Shown: positions 37,621 to 48,084, counted from the first letter of the stretch. The stretch is 64,000 bases of DNA from Pantoea sp. IMH (GCF_000599885.1 NZ_JFGT01000006.1:1-64000), one strand, 5' to 3'. Made by a program: numbers and translations. Notes: generated by a model from the letters alone, not told the origin.

Positions 37621-39357
37621 TCAGTGCGTTTTATCGCAGCCGCAGCTGCCCCACTGTTTTGTTTTGGGCGTTTTGCCGATGCCGGGATTAAAGCTGTTGG
37701 TCGGATCAAGCTGCTGGTAAAACGCTTTCAGCTGCGGTTTGGCCTCGTAAAGATGGCCCACGTTGTGCTCCGCCGGATATTCAGCTCCCCGCTCTGCGAG
37801 CAGCGCTAACATCTTCTCTTTCAGCGCGTGCACATCGACGCCTTTCTTCACGATGTAGTCCTGATGAAACACATGGCAGAAGAAATGACCATAATAGAGC
37901 CGGTGAATTAACGCATCGTCAAATTCGGCGGGAAGACGTTCAAACCAGTCGTGGTCGTTGCGGCGCAGGGCGATATCCAGCGCCAGAATATCCTCCACTT
38001 CATCGTGATGAACCGCATAGTAGCGCACGGCGGCCCCCGCTGCGGCAAACCGATGGAGAAACGCTTTCGCTCCTTCTTCCGGCGTACACTCAAAAAATTC
38101 TCCCTGCCCCTGCTGAAAATAGCGGGTCAGGTAACGGCGGGCCTCTTCCGTGCCTTCACCTGACATTTTCAGCATCAGGTGGTGTTCAAAGCGATCGCGG
38201 TACTGTTTCAGCCGCTTGGGCAAATGCGAAGGGAGAAGGCCGCTGATTTTTTGCAGCGTCCGGTCAATCAGATGCGGTTTGAGAAAGGAAAGATGATTTA
38301 ACAGCGCGTCGGCGCGGCCCTTGAGCGTAAAAAAAGCCGGCATCTTGTCGGTGCCAAGCTTATCAATCATCACAAAGGTATCTTTGCCATACACTTCGGC
38401 AATATCAAAAATATCGCGGTGCAGATATTCACCTGCCACCGGCAGATGGGTAAATTTGCTCAGGATATGACGTCGGATGTCATCCAGCACCGAAGTGTCG
38501 TTGGTGCCGATATAAAACACCTGCTGGGCCTGCTCGGCGACAAACGTATCCAGCCGCACAGCAAAGACCGCCAGCTTACCCGCGCAGCCGGAGGCTTCAA
38601 AAAGCCGCCGGGCATCGGCATTAAAGCGGGAAGGGGTGTCAGCGTCCACGTCGCGAACGCGGCTGGCATACTCATGATCCGAAGCGTGACGCTCGTCATG
38701 ACGGACATCGCTCTGCTGCCAGGTTTCATCATCCAGCCGCGTCAGGATCTGCTCCGGACTGGCACCGAGGTCGATGCCAAGATGGTTAACCAGCGTCAGC
38801 TTACCCTGCGCGTCAATCTGCGCATAGAGCGCCATTTCGCTGTAGGCTGGTCCACGCCTGATTAGCGATCCGCCGGAATTATTGCAGACGCCGCCCAGCA
38901 CCGAAGCGCCGATGCAGGAGGAGCCAATCACCGAGTGCGGTTCACGTCCCAGCGGCTTAAGCATTTTTTCCAGCTGGTAGAGCGTACTGCCGGGAAAAGC
39001 CACCACCTGCTTACCGCCTTCAATAAGCTGAATTTTATCCATTCGCAGCGTACTGATAATCACGATCGGGCGATCGTAATCCTTGCCCTGTGGCGTGGAG
39101 CCTTCGGTCAGACCGGTATTGGCTGCCTGCATCAGAATAATCACGTCCGCCGCCACGCAGGCCTGCAGGACACGCCACTGCTCCAGCAGCGTACCGGGAA
39201 AAACCACCGCCAGCGCCTCGCCCTGACCCGAGCGGAAACCCTTGCGGTAGCGTTCAGTGTCGCGGGGATCGGTCAGGAGGTGAGAGCGGCCGACGATGCG
39301 TTTCAGTTCAGCCAGCAGCGGCTGGCTGGCCGGAGCCGTAGAGTTATGCATAGCCAT
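37621..39357 (-). CDS. dld: D-lactate dehydrogenase (quinone), FAD-linked
   Basis: Peripheral membrane respiratory enzyme oxidising D-lactate to pyruvate. The 578 aa compare with 571 in E. coli. FAD-binding part LMQAANTGLTEGSTP and SSCIGASVLGGVCNNSGGSL, then GCAGKLAVFAVRLDTF, DIAEVYGKDTFVMIDKLGTDKMP and a final AEYPAEHNVGHLYEAKP. The end is unusual: after NPGIGKT it reads WGSCGCDKTH with a Cys-Gly-Cys pair not found in the E. coli tail. Two ATGs (39357, 39351) are possible. The second has better RBS spacing. Confidence 0.95.
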   Translation of the reverse strand: MAMHNSTAPASQPLLAELKRIVGRSHLLTDPRDTERYRKGFRSGQGEALAVVFPGTLLEQWRVLQACVAADVIILMQAANTGLTEGSTPQGKDYDRPIVIISTLRMDKIQLIEGGKQVVAFPGSTLYQLEKMLKPLGREPHSVIGSSCIGASVLGGVCNNSGGSLIRRGPAYSEMALYAQIDAQGKLTLVNHLGIDLGASPEQILTRLDDETWQQSDVRHDERHASDHEYASRVRDVDADTPSRFNADARRLFEASGCAGKLAVFAVRLDTFVAEQAQQVFYIGTNDTSVLDDIRRHILSKFTHLPVAGEYLHRDIFDIAEVYGKDTFVMIDKLGTDKMPAFFTLKGRADALLNHLSFLKPHLIDRTLQKISGLLPSHLPKRLKQYRDRFEHHLMLKMSGEGTEEARRYLTRYFQQGQGEFFECTPEEGAKAFLHRFAAAGAAVRYYAVHHDEVEDILALDIALRRNDHDWFERLPAEFDDALIHRLYYGHFFCHVFHQDYIVKKGVDVHALKEKMLALLAERGAEYPAEHNVGHLYEAKPQLKAFYQQLDPTNSFNPGIGKTPKTKQWGSCGCDKTH

Positions 39358-39543
39358 TGTCCTTTTCTGTCAGATCGACTGATAGTAGCATCACTCCGCT
39401 GCCTGCGAAGTGGTTAACAATCATAAGGCTAGCGTTACAAGGTTGAAAGCTACCTGCTATCCTCATCTTATGGCACACTGGTGCCTTGCCAGGCAGTCTT
39501 ATTATAATCCCTTGCTACGCAGTCACTTAAGAGAAATAACCTG

Positions 39544-41841
39544 ATGAAATGGATTTGCTCTGTCAGTCTTGCTGTCGCGCTGGCGATGCAGCCGGGTCAC
39601 GCTGAAGACCTTTCTGGCCCTCATCCGCTGACGCCGGAAGCCCGCGATGCTTTTGTTACCAACCTGCTTAAGAAAATGACGCTGGATGAAAAAATCGGCC
39701 AGCTCAGGCTTATCAGCGTCGGACCGGATAACCCGAAAGAAGCCATCCGCGAGATGATCAAGCAGGAGCAGGTTGGCGCAATCTTTAATACCGTTACGCG
39801 CCAGGATATCCGAGAGATGCAGGATCAGGCGATGCAGCTCAGCCGCCTGAAGATTCCCCTATTTTTCGCCTATGACGTGGTGCATGGTCAGCGCACCGTG
39901 TTCCCTATTCCGCTGGGGCTGGCGGCAAGCTGGGACCGCGATGCGGTGGCAACGGTGGGACGCATTTCGGCGTATGAGGCCGCCGATGATGGGCTGAATA
40001 TGACCTGGGCCCCAATGGTGGATGTGACGCGTGAACCGCGCTGGGGACGCGTCTCCGAAGGGTTTGGCGAGGATACTTATCTGACCTCAGAGATGGGCCG
40101 CACGCTGGTGGCGTCAATGCAGGGTAAAAGCCCGGCCGACCGCTACTCGGTGATGACCAGCGTTAAACACTTTGCCGCCTATGGCGCGGTGGAAGGCGGA
40201 CGCGACTACAACACCGTAGATATGAGTCCGCAACGGCTTGCCCAGGATTATCTGCCGCCTTATAAAGCCGCGCTCGATGCGGGCAGCGGCGGGGTGATGG
40301 TGGCGCTTAACTCGCTGAACGGCGTTCCCGCCAGCGCTGATGACTGGTTGCTGAAAGATCTGCTGCGTGATGAGTGGAAATTTAAAGGGATTACCATCAG
40401 CGATCATGGTGCCATTAAAGAGCTGATGCAGCACGGCGTCGCCAGCGATCCTGAAGACGCTGTGCGTATCGCCATCCAGTCCGGCGTCAATATGAGCATG
40501 AGCGACGAATACTACAGTAAGTATCTGCCCGGCCTGGTGAAAAGCGGTGCTGTCAGTGAAGACGAAATTAATGACGCGGCGCGTCACGTGCTCAACGTAA
40601 AATATGATATGGGGCTGTTCAACGATCCCTACAGCCATCTGGGCGATAAGGCGAGCGATCCGGCAGACACCAATGCTGAAAGCCGTCTGCACCGTGCAGA
40701 AGCGCGCGACGTTGCCCGCAAAAGCATCGTTTTGCTGAAAAACCGGCTCAATACGCTGCCCTTAACGAAAAGTGGCACCATCGCCCTGATCGGCCCGCTG
40801 GCCGACAGCCAGCGTGACATTATGGGCAGCTGGTCGGCGGCAGGCGTGGCGGCGCAATCCGTAACCGTACTGCAGGGGCTGAAAAACGCCACAGCGGGTG
40901 AAGCCACTGTCCTTTATGCCAAAGGGGCTAACGTCAGCGATCACAAAGGTATCCAGGATTTCCTGAATCTTTATGAACAAGCGGTAACGGTAGATAAGCG
41001 CACACCGCAACAGCTGCTGGACGAAGCGGTCGACACGGCGAAAAAAGCGGATGTTGTGGTAGCGGTGGTGGGTGAAGCGCAGGGGATGGCGCATGAAGCG
41101 TCCAGCCGCAGCGATATCACGCTGCCCGCCAGCCAGCAGGCGCTGATTAAGGCGCTGAAGGCGACCGGCAAACCGCTGGTGCTGGTGCTGATGAACGGAC
41201 GGCCGCTGGCGCTGGTAGACGAAGATCGCCAGGCGGACGCGCTGCTGGAAACCTGGTTCAGCGGGACGGAAGGCGGCAATGCCATCGCGGATGTGCTGTT
41301 CGGGGATTATAACCCGTCGGGCAAGCTGCCGATGTCTTTCCCGCGCTCCGTTGGACAGATCCCGATTTACTATAACCATCTGAATACCGGGCGTCCCTAT
41401 AATGCGGACAGACCGAATAAGTACACCTCTCACTACTACGATGAGGCTAACGGCCCGCTCTATCCGTTTGGCTATGGGCTGAGCTACACCACCTTCAGGC
41501 TATCGCCGGTGAAAATGTCTGCGCCAACCATGCCGCGTAACGGCGTGGTCGATGCGAGCGTAACGGTCACCAACACTGGCGACCGTGAGGGGGCAACCGT
41601 AGTCCAGATGTACCTGCGAGATCAGATGGCGAGCATCAGCCGCCCAGTGAAGGAGCTGAAAGGCTTTAAGCGGATCACGCTTAAACCAGGTGAGTCGCAA
41701 ACCATTACCTTCCCAATCGATGTGAAGGCGATCCAGTTCTGGAACGCGAAAATGCAGCAGGTGGCGGAACTGGGTAAATTCAGCGTGATGATCGGACTGG
41801 ATTCCGCCCGCACTCACGATGCGGAATTTGAATACCTTTAA
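39544..41841 (+). CDS. bglX: Periplasmic beta-glucosidase
   Basis: GH3 enzyme releasing glucose from beta-glucosides such as gentiobiose or cellobiose in the periplasm. 765 aa, the E. coli length. Signal peptide MKWICSVSLAVALAMQPGHA, GH3 N-domain with AASWDRDAV, nucleophile Asp in KGITISDHGAIKEL (about residue 286), C-domain with VVAVVGEAQGMAHEASSRSD, and the fibronectin III-like end. Divergent from dld with 186 nt between, in which I see no defined operator. Confidence 0.96.
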   Translation: MKWICSVSLAVALAMQPGHAEDLSGPHPLTPEARDAFVTNLLKKMTLDEKIGQLRLISVGPDNPKEAIREMIKQEQVGAIFNTVTRQDIREMQDQAMQLSRLKIPLFFAYDVVHGQRTVFPIPLGLAASWDRDAVATVGRISAYEAADDGLNMTWAPMVDVTREPRWGRVSEGFGEDTYLTSEMGRTLVASMQGKSPADRYSVMTSVKHFAAYGAVEGGRDYNTVDMSPQRLAQDYLPPYKAALDAGSGGVMVALNSLNGVPASADDWLLKDLLRDEWKFKGITISDHGAIKELMQHGVASDPEDAVRIAIQSGVNMSMSDEYYSKYLPGLVKSGAVSEDEINDAARHVLNVKYDMGLFNDPYSHLGDKASDPADTNAESRLHRAEARDVARKSIVLLKNRLNTLPLTKSGTIALIGPLADSQRDIMGSWSAAGVAAQSVTVLQGLKNATAGEATVLYAKGANVSDHKGIQDFLNLYEQAVTVDKRTPQQLLDEAVDTAKKADVVVAVVGEAQGMAHEASSRSDITLPASQQALIKALKATGKPLVLVLMNGRPLALVDEDRQADALLETWFSGTEGGNAIADVLFGDYNPSGKLPMSFPRSVGQIPIYYNHLNTGRPYNADRPNKYTSHYYDEANGPLYPFGYGLSYTTFRLSPVKMSAPTMPRNGVVDASVTVTNTGDREGATVVQMYLRDQMASISRPVKELKGFKRITLKPGESQTITFPIDVKAIQFWNAKMQQVAELGKFSVMIGLDSARTHDAEFEYL

Positions 41842-42081
41842 TCAGAAGTCATACCGTGCCCAGGGGACGACGCGATTCGCCCTCTGGGGTTATCGACAAA
41901 ACGCGAGCGCCGGAAACAGGGCCTGTTGGTAAACACGCAACAACATCATTTCTGCCAGCGCATCCCTTGCCGTCCGTGGTGTGGGATGCACTGTTCTCAG
42001 TCCTGTTCCCCTCGCTTTACGTTTTCAGCCTTCCGGAAGTGCGACGCGATCTGGCCTCTCTTTTCAGCAACAGGAATCTTT

Positions 42082-42951
42082 ATGCCTTCGGTTCGGGACA
42101 AAATTCAGCAGCAGATCTTTCGTCTGAACGGGCTGGCGATGAACGAGTTTGATCTCTCTCAGCCGCCGGGCGATCCCGGACTTTATGGCCCGGAGAGCGT
42201 CATCTGGCGCGTGCATGGCGATTTTTCATCTATGCTGTGCGGCGGGATTTCGGCGCTGTTGATGCAGATGCTGCACCCGCTGGCGCTGGCGGGCGTCTGG
42301 GATCACTCCACCTTCCGCGACGATATGATGGGACGGCTTCGTCGTACCAGCCAGTTTATCGCTGTGACGACCTTTGGTAACACGGCTGATGCCAATACGC
42401 TGATCGAGCGGGTCAGGCGGATCCATCTCAAAGTAAACGGCGTTGATGCCTGTGGTACGCCTTATGCGGCAAGCGATCCGGCCCTGTTGACCTGGGTGCA
42501 TGTGGCGGAAACCAGCCGTTTCCTGGCGTCGCATCTGCGTTATAAAAACCCGCAGCTCACTCTTGCCGATCAGGATCGCTACTATGCTGAAGCCGCCGTC
42601 GTGGCTGAAGCGCTCGGGGCGGAACAGGTGCCGAAAACCGTACAGGCGGTGGAGGACTATTTTGTGGCGATGCGGCCTCAGCTTCGCTGTGACGCGCGAA
42701 CCCGGGAAGTGCTTTCACTGCTGCTCAGCGCGCCGGCCCCAAGCTGGCAGGCCCGCCCGGCAATGAAGGCGATGATGATGGCTGGTATTGAGCTGCTGCC
42801 GGGTTGGGCGCAGGCGCAGTTCGGTTTTCAGTTCTCTGCACCGCGCCGTCAGATCATTCGTCAGCGCGTTAAGCTGCTGGCCGCCATGCTGCGCTGGTCT
42901 ATTCGCCGTGGCGCTTATCAGCGGGCGATGGCGCGTATGGGACGTGAATAA
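42082..42951 (+). CDS. DUF2236 / MpaB-like oxygenase family protein
   Basis: A 289-aa protein of the DUF2236 family, related to latex-clearing protein and the fungal oxygenase MpaB, haem-dependent where studied. GLYGPESVIWRVHGDFSSMLCGG, LLMQMLHPLALAGVWDHS and RRTSQFIAVTTFG are the family core. The substrate is unknown. The frame is open 52 codons upstream, but ATG at 42082, with CAGGAA before it, begins the family-like part. It lies between bglX and the SUFU gene, with no clear operon link. Confidence 0.82.
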   Translation: MPSVRDKIQQQIFRLNGLAMNEFDLSQPPGDPGLYGPESVIWRVHGDFSSMLCGGISALLMQMLHPLALAGVWDHSTFRDDMMGRLRRTSQFIAVTTFGNTADANTLIERVRRIHLKVNGVDACGTPYAASDPALLTWVHVAETSRFLASHLRYKNPQLTLADQDRYYAEAAVVAEALGAEQVPKTVQAVEDYFVAMRPQLRCDARTREVLSLLLSAPAPSWQARPAMKAMMMAGIELLPGWAQAQFGFQFSAPRRQIIRQRVKLLAAMLRWSIRRGAYQRAMARMGRE

Positions 42952-42966
42952 CCGGTACGGTTGATC

Positions 42967-42987
42967 GCCCGCCCGCGCGGGCATTTT
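42967..42987 (+). terminator. Probable terminator of the DUF2236 gene
   Basis: GCCCG (42967-42971), CCCGCG loop and CGGGC (42978-42982), then ATTTTG. Confidence 0.45.
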
Positions 42988-43073
42988 GAGACTCTTCCCC
43001 TTGTTCCGGCGCGCTGTATCGGGACATTCTGCTACTCTGCCCAAAAAGGATCACCCTCCACCGTCGAGGCTCT

Positions 43074-44183
43074 ATGACACAGTCGTACCGGATTGCTGAA
43101 GTGTTTAATCAGCAACAAACTCTGATCGCCAGCGTTGAACAGGATGAGCGCGTCGCCTACTTCTACATCTGGCCCGCCGAGCCGTTTCGTCATCAGTTTG
43201 CCGTGCGCGGCTGCTGGCTGCGGAATCTGCTGCCTGCACCCGCCAGTGAAGACAACGAGGCGATGGAGCAGGGGCGTCCTCCGCTGCTGAGCGCGGCCTG
43301 TTGCCGCACGCTGCAGGCTGAACCGCCGCTTGATCCTGCCGGGCTACAGGTTATCTGGGAACCGGGTGATGACGGCGCTGCGCTCTGGTATCAGGGCCAG
43401 CTGCTGGCAGTGATCCCCGGCTGGAGCCTGTACCAACAGAAGCAGGTCAGCTTCTCCGCCGGCTGTATCAAAGAGAATCGGCTGACCGCGCCGCTCGGCT
43501 CGGCCTCCACCAACGACTATTACGCCCTCGCGGAAAAACATCGTCACTTCTGGCGGGACTGGCACGACGGCCATCTCTGGGAGCCGATGCAGCGCGATAT
43601 GCTGAAGTGTTACCAGGCTCAGTTTGGCGACTCGCTGAAATATTACGCCATCGACCAGGGCAGCTGGCCGCCGATGGCGATCTCCCAGCACTATCATCAG
43701 GGCAGCTGGTTTTTCCTGACGCTGGGGATGAGTATTCGTCCGATGCCGTGGGTGGCGTTTCTCTATGAGGATCTGGCGCCCCACTATCGGCGCGTCGAGC
43801 TGGGCATGGCGATCGATGCTGAGGTGATGACCGAAGATAACGCTGTGCAGATGGCCAGCGCCCTCGCCAGCTTTGCGCATCTACCATGGGCGCGCCTCAG
43901 CTGGGTGGGGGAAGGACACACGCTGACTTCCGCCGTCGCCCCGGTGGGTTTTGAGGGGTTTATCCTCTCTGGCGAGCTGGGCGGTGAAGAAGGGCAGTTT
44001 ACGCTACCCAAACGTGAAGGTGACAAGGTCAATTTGCTCTGGGCGTCTCCGGTTACGGCTGCCGAACGGGAATTTGCCGAGGCGGAGGAGGATGGCGGTC
44101 ATCAACTGGTGGCGAAGCTACTGGCCGAAGGATGCAGCCATATATTTCGTCCCCGACAGCAACTTGTTGAACCGAAAGAGTAA
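43074..44183 (+). CDS. Suppressor-of-fused (SUFU) domain protein
   Basis: A 369-aa cytosolic protein. The second half has SUFU-like marks: KYYAIDQGSWPPMAIS, GSWFFLTLGMSIRPMPWV, YRRVELGMAIDAEV and LPWARLSWVGEGHTL, then GFEGFILSGELGG. Bacterial SUFU proteins have no proven general function; several occur as immunity-type partners of toxins. No toxin gene is adjacent here. The N-terminal ~130 residues I cannot place. Assignment is by remembered family pattern, so moderately sure. Confidence 0.6.
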   Translation: MTQSYRIAEVFNQQQTLIASVEQDERVAYFYIWPAEPFRHQFAVRGCWLRNLLPAPASEDNEAMEQGRPPLLSAACCRTLQAEPPLDPAGLQVIWEPGDDGAALWYQGQLLAVIPGWSLYQQKQVSFSAGCIKENRLTAPLGSASTNDYYALAEKHRHFWRDWHDGHLWEPMQRDMLKCYQAQFGDSLKYYAIDQGSWPPMAISQHYHQGSWFFLTLGMSIRPMPWVAFLYEDLAPHYRRVELGMAIDAEVMTEDNAVQMASALASFAHLPWARLSWVGEGHTLTSAVAPVGFEGFILSGELGGEEGQFTLPKREGDKVNLLWASPVTAAEREFAEAEEDGGHQLVAKLLAEGCSHIFRPRQQLVEPKE

Positions 44184-44249
44184 TTTTTACGGCTTTTTTC
44201 GCCGCGGCGGAAAGATGAAATATTTACCTGAAATGTGATTACTGTCACC

Positions 44250-44276
44250 TCAAGTTCCGCCAGAAAGCGCCGTTAA
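44250..44276 (+). promoter_or_regulatory. Sigma-28 (FliA) promoter of the second chemoreceptor
   Basis: TCAAGTTC-N11-GCCGTTAA, with correct spacing and only a few mismatches to TAAAGTTT-N11-GCCGATAA. An 8-bp hairpin (44281-44288/44293-44300) begins right at the expected start of transcription. Confidence 0.75.
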
Positions 44277-44321
44277 TTCGATCGGGCAATTGTGCCCGAT
44301 TTGAGTGGAACGGGGTTCTAC

Positions 44322-46217
44322 ATGTTAAAAACCACCCAGGGCAGATTTACATTGTTGATCGTCGGCTTCTTTGCGTTATTGCTGCTGATCACGGTAGTCG
44401 TCATAAAAATTTTCGTCGCGCCACAGCTGACAAACAATGAGAGCCGCCTGGTACGTTACGAGGTGGACAGCATTGGTTCGCGGATTACCGCCATGATGAA
44501 CCGAATCCAGGCACAGCAGCGCAGTATTACTGAAGCCGTATCGGTGCTGGACAGCGCCAGCATTGATACCCTGCTCCCCGCGCTGGTAAACCAGTATCAG
44601 GATGCGGATGTTTTCGGTGGCGGGATCTGGCCTTTGCCAAAAATGCGTGACCCGGCAACGGACAAATTCAGCACATTCTTCGCCCGTGACGGCAGCAACA
44701 CGCTGACGGTCAATACCTTCTGGAACTCAGCCGAAGCTCCTAACTATTACGAGCAGCCCTGGTACAAAGATGGAATGGCGGCCGCGAAAGGCCAGTGCGC
44801 CTGGGCGAAAGCCTATCAGGACGCCGCCAGCCCGCAGCCCCGTACGAACTGCGCCATGACCATTTACCGCAACGGCGCGGCCTGGGGCGTGGCAACCATC
44901 GACGTCACGCTGGGCTTCTTTAATCATCTGGCGAAAGAGATGGGCGAAGCCATTGAAGGCAAGGTCTTTATTGTTGAAGCGGATGGGAAAGTTGTGGGTG
45001 ACGCCAGTCTGGTTGGCGCGGCGCCAAAACTCAGCAACCTGAGCGATTTCACCTCGCCTGTGGCGGCACCGCTGAAAGCGATGCTGGCAGGAGCAGGCAG
45101 CGAGGTGGTACAGAACACCTATGAAGGTGAGGATGGTTCACATACGCTGTTCGTCCAGCAGATCGCGGGCAGCCCGTGGTTTATCGCCAGTGACGTCCCT
45201 ACAGCGCTACTGGCAAAGCAGACCAACTCAATCCTGACCCGACTGGGTCTGGTGCAGATCCCGCTGGCGATTCTGCTGCTGCTGGTTCTGCTGGGCTTTA
45301 TCCGTACCATGATGACCCGTCTGAACGGGCTGAATGAAAATATCCTCTCACTCTCTACCGGTGGCGCAGACCTGACCCAGCGTCTGCCAGCCAGCAGCAG
45401 CCCGGAATTTAATGCCGTTTCGCAAAGCTTTAACGCCTTTATCGAATATCTGCAGGGGTTGATGCGTCAGGTCGGCGACAGCGCACTGGCAATCACCTCG
45501 GCATCAAAAGAGATCGCCAGCGGCAATATGGATCTCTCTGCGCGAACGGAAGAGCAGTCCAGCTCCATCGTGGAGACGGCGGCTTCTATGGAGCAGTTGA
45601 CCGGCACCGTCCGGCAGAATGCGGATAACGCCACGCATGCTAACCAGCTGGCCGGGGACGCGTCACGCGTGGCCGAACGCGGTTCCAGCGTGGTGAAGCA
45701 GGTGGTTGTCACCATGGGCGAGATCAATACCTCTTCGCGTAAAGTGGTTGATATCATCAGCGTGATCGACAGCATCGCTTTCCAGACCAATATTCTGGCG
45801 CTTAACGCGGCAGTTGAGGCAGCACGCGCCGGTGAACAGGGACGCGGATTCGCCGTCGTCGCCTCGGAAGTGCGCAATCTTGCTCAGCGATCGGCTAACT
45901 CCGCACGCGAAATTAAAAAGCTGATTGAAGAGTCGGTCGCAAATATCGATCAGGGCAGCCAGCTGGTGCAGGAAGCGGGCAGTACGATGGATGAACTGAT
46001 GAACGGCGTCAGCAGCGTGACCACGCTGATGAGCGAAATCATGTCTGCCAGCCGTGAGCAGAGCATGGGGATTGATCAGGTTAATACCGCGATCAATCAG
46101 CTCGACAGCACGACGCAGCAGAACGCCTCGCTGGTGGAGCAGGTTTCCGCTGCCGCGCAGGCGATGGAAGAGCAGAGCGTCCAGCTTGAGCAGGTGGTCA
46201 GCAGCTTTAAGTTATAA
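44322..46217 (+). CDS. Methyl-accepting chemotaxis protein with Cache-type sensor
   Basis: A 631-aa chemoreceptor. TM1 at about residues 8-30, a periplasmic Cache-type domain ([49 protein letters not shown]), TM2 near 310-328, HAMP, then the signalling domain with [21 protein letters not shown] cysteine pair in GQCAWAKAY and RTNCAMTIY may form a periplasmic disulfide. No CheR-tether pentapeptide at the end. ATG at 44322 is chosen (GGGG RBS). An upstream GTG lies inside the leader hairpin. Ligand unknown. Confidence 0.93.
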   Translation: MLKTTQGRFTLLIVGFFALLLLITVVVIKIFVAPQLTNNESRLVRYEVDSIGSRITAMMNRIQAQQRSITEAVSVLDSASIDTLLPALVNQYQDADVFGGGIWPLPKMRDPATDKFSTFFARDGSNTLTVNTFWNSAEAPNYYEQPWYKDGMAAAKGQCAWAKAYQDAASPQPRTNCAMTIYRNGAAWGVATIDVTLGFFNHLAKEMGEAIEGKVFIVEADGKVVGDASLVGAAPKLSNLSDFTSPVAAPLKAMLAGAGSEVVQNTYEGEDGSHTLFVQQIAGSPWFIASDVPTALLAKQTNSILTRLGLVQIPLAILLLLVLLGFIRTMMTRLNGLNENILSLSTGGADLTQRLPASSSPEFNAVSQSFNAFIEYLQGLMRQVGDSALAITSASKEIASGNMDLSARTEEQSSSIVETAASMEQLTGTVRQNADNATHANQLAGDASRVAERGSSVVKQVVVTMGEINTSSRKVVDIISVIDSIAFQTNILALNAAVEAARAGEQGRGFAVVASEVRNLAQRSANSAREIKKLIEESVANIDQGSQLVQEAGSTMDELMNGVSSVTTLMSEIMSASREQSMGIDQVNTAINQLDSTTQQNASLVEQVSAAAQAMEEQSVQLEQVVSSFKL

Positions 46218-46243
46218 CCGCAGTGCAGTAATGTCTCTGACAG

Positions 46244-46269
46244 AAAGGGCAGCCTGAGGCTGCCCTTTT
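46244..46269 (+). terminator. Chemoreceptor terminator
   Basis: An 11-bp stem (46244-46254 with 46258-46268), TGA loop and TTTT end. Confidence 0.9.
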
Positions 46270-46406
46270 ACGTTCCTTACTAAAATATCGCATTTTGCGG
46301 AGATCGACGCTTTGTCGATCCCGATCGCTTTGCGTCGCGGTTCCCTTCTCCTTTATCCCAAATAGCCGGACCGTCCCTGGTGAGCGAAGTAAAGCCGCCT
46401 GACGTC

Positions 46407-47873
46407 CTATGCAAAATCCTCCGCATCCACGTCGTAGCCGGAAGGCTCCCAGCGAATGGCAAGCAGCGCAATCAGACCTGCCAGCGGGGCCAGGGCGATG
46501 ACCCAGAAAACGCCGGTGCTGAGTGCAGCCGACAGCAGCGGGAAGAGAAACAGTGAAAGCGTCGAGCTGGCGCGCATCAATGTCTGGTTAAAACCAACGC
46601 CGACGCCGCGCAGCGAGGTGGGATAGCTGAGGGAGGCGAAGGTCATGGAATGGGAACCGGGTCCGAATCCCTGTCCCAGCAGGAACAGTGCCAGCATCGC
46701 GACAGAGAGCGCCGCCTCACTGCCATCGTCCGGTCTGCCGACCAGCGCAAGGCCAACCAGCGCCGCCAGCTGACAGGCGTAGCCCAGCACCGTCATCCGC
46801 CACGCCCCGTAACGGGGAACCAGCCTGACCGCCAGCAATCCACCGGTAAAGGCGAAGAGCAGATTAAGCGCCAGCGACATCAGAATGGTGGTCAGCATCG
46901 ACTGGGCGAGAAAGCTGGAGAGGATAACCGGCAGGCCGAAAGCCACAGCGTTATAGGCAAACGCGGAGGCGATGGCGATAACAGTGGCCAGCACGGTACG
47001 TCGCAGATAGACCCCTTTCAGCAATTCGCCATAGTTGCGCCAGCTGGCGCGCCGGACGGGCTTAGCCGGTGACAGATCGGCATCCTCCGCCACCTGAGCA
47101 TTGATGCCCCAGGAGCTGCGCAAAATCGCTGCGGCACCGGCCAAATCCCCCTGATTGGCGGCCCAGACCGGCGATTCGCTCATATAGCGGCTGCGGATGG
47201 CGATAATCAGCAGCGCAGGGACCGCGCCGAAGCCCAGAATAATACGCCACAGCCAGCCCGCATGCTCGTCCGGCAGCACGGCATAAAAGAATAATACAAG
47301 CAGATAGGAGATGGAGATGGCGGCATACCAGGTGGGGCACCACATGGCAATACTGGCCGCCTTATTACCGCGTCCTTTCAGTTTGGAAAACTCCGCCAGA
47401 AACGCCATCGCCACCGGCAGATCGATGCCGACGCCAAGTCCCATCACAAAGCGTGCCGCCGTCAGCACATATTCATTGGGCGCAAAGGCGCAGGCGAGCG
47501 CGGCCACCACGAAGAAAAACATATCGGCCATAAAGACCCGGTAACGCCCAATTTTATCCGTCAGATATCCGCCAATCAGGGCACCAACGATGGCGCCAAA
47601 AGCGATCGACGACGCGACCATACCGGCGCCGGCAGGCGAAAGCCCAAACTCACGGGTCACATCCTTCATGCCAAAGGCCAGCGCTCCCAAATCGTAAGCA
47701 TCGAGAAAAACGCCACCCAGTGCGATACCAATAACAATGCGTGCGTTGCTGCGCGCCTGCGTACTAGTATTTACCAGCCGGGAAACATCGGCGGCCTGGC
47801 GGAGCGTGACAGCTTCGCCCAGCGGGGCGCTACCTGCCGTGGCGACATGCGCCGTAGAAGTGAAATCGGTCAT
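46407..47873 (-). CDS. MFS transporter, metabolite:H+ symporter type
   Basis: A 488-aa inner-membrane major-facilitator protein with 12 hydrophobic segments. It has DAYDLGALAFG in TM1, the family loop GGYLTDKIGRYRVF between TM2 and TM3, RFVMGLGVGIDLPVAMAFLAEF near TM4 and GQGFGPGSHSMTFASLSYPTSLRGVGVG in the C-half. These place it with sugar/organic-acid symporters. The substrate cannot be told, and no catabolic gene or regulator adjoins. The ~40-residue polar N-terminus is rather long and the RBS weak, so the true start may lie inside. Confidence 0.85.
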   Translation of the reverse strand: MTDFTSTAHVATAGSAPLGEAVTLRQAADVSRLVNTSTQARSNARIVIGIALGGVFLDAYDLGALAFGMKDVTREFGLSPAGAGMVASSIAFGAIVGALIGGYLTDKIGRYRVFMADMFFFVVAALACAFAPNEYVLTAARFVMGLGVGIDLPVAMAFLAEFSKLKGRGNKAASIAMWCPTWYAAISISYLLVLFFYAVLPDEHAGWLWRIILGFGAVPALLIIAIRSRYMSESPVWAANQGDLAGAAAILRSSWGINAQVAEDADLSPAKPVRRASWRNYGELLKGVYLRRTVLATVIAIASAFAYNAVAFGLPVILSSFLAQSMLTTILMSLALNLLFAFTGGLLAVRLVPRYGAWRMTVLGYACQLAALVGLALVGRPDDGSEAALSVAMLALFLLGQGFGPGSHSMTFASLSYPTSLRGVGVGFNQTLMRASSTLSLFLFPLLSAALSTGVFWVIALAPLAGLIALLAIRWEPSGYDVDAEDFA

Positions 47874-48084
47874 GATGTGTTTGTCTGTTTTTATTGAAAT
47901 AGGGCCAGAGAATAGCGCTGTGCGGCGCGTAGTTAAATTCCTGCTGGTTATAAGTTAAAACCAAACTGCTGAACCAGGCCCAGCCCCAGCTCCAACCCCG
48001 AACCCCAAACCGCTATCCTTGATCTGAAACAATCAAAGGGACGGCGTTTTTTGACCCGCTTGTTTTACGTGCCGGTTTAATAAG

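Noticed and set aside
46290-46320. GATCGAC/GTCGATC hairpin as MFS gene terminator
   Set aside because: No T-run on the minus strand and about 90 nt past the stop.
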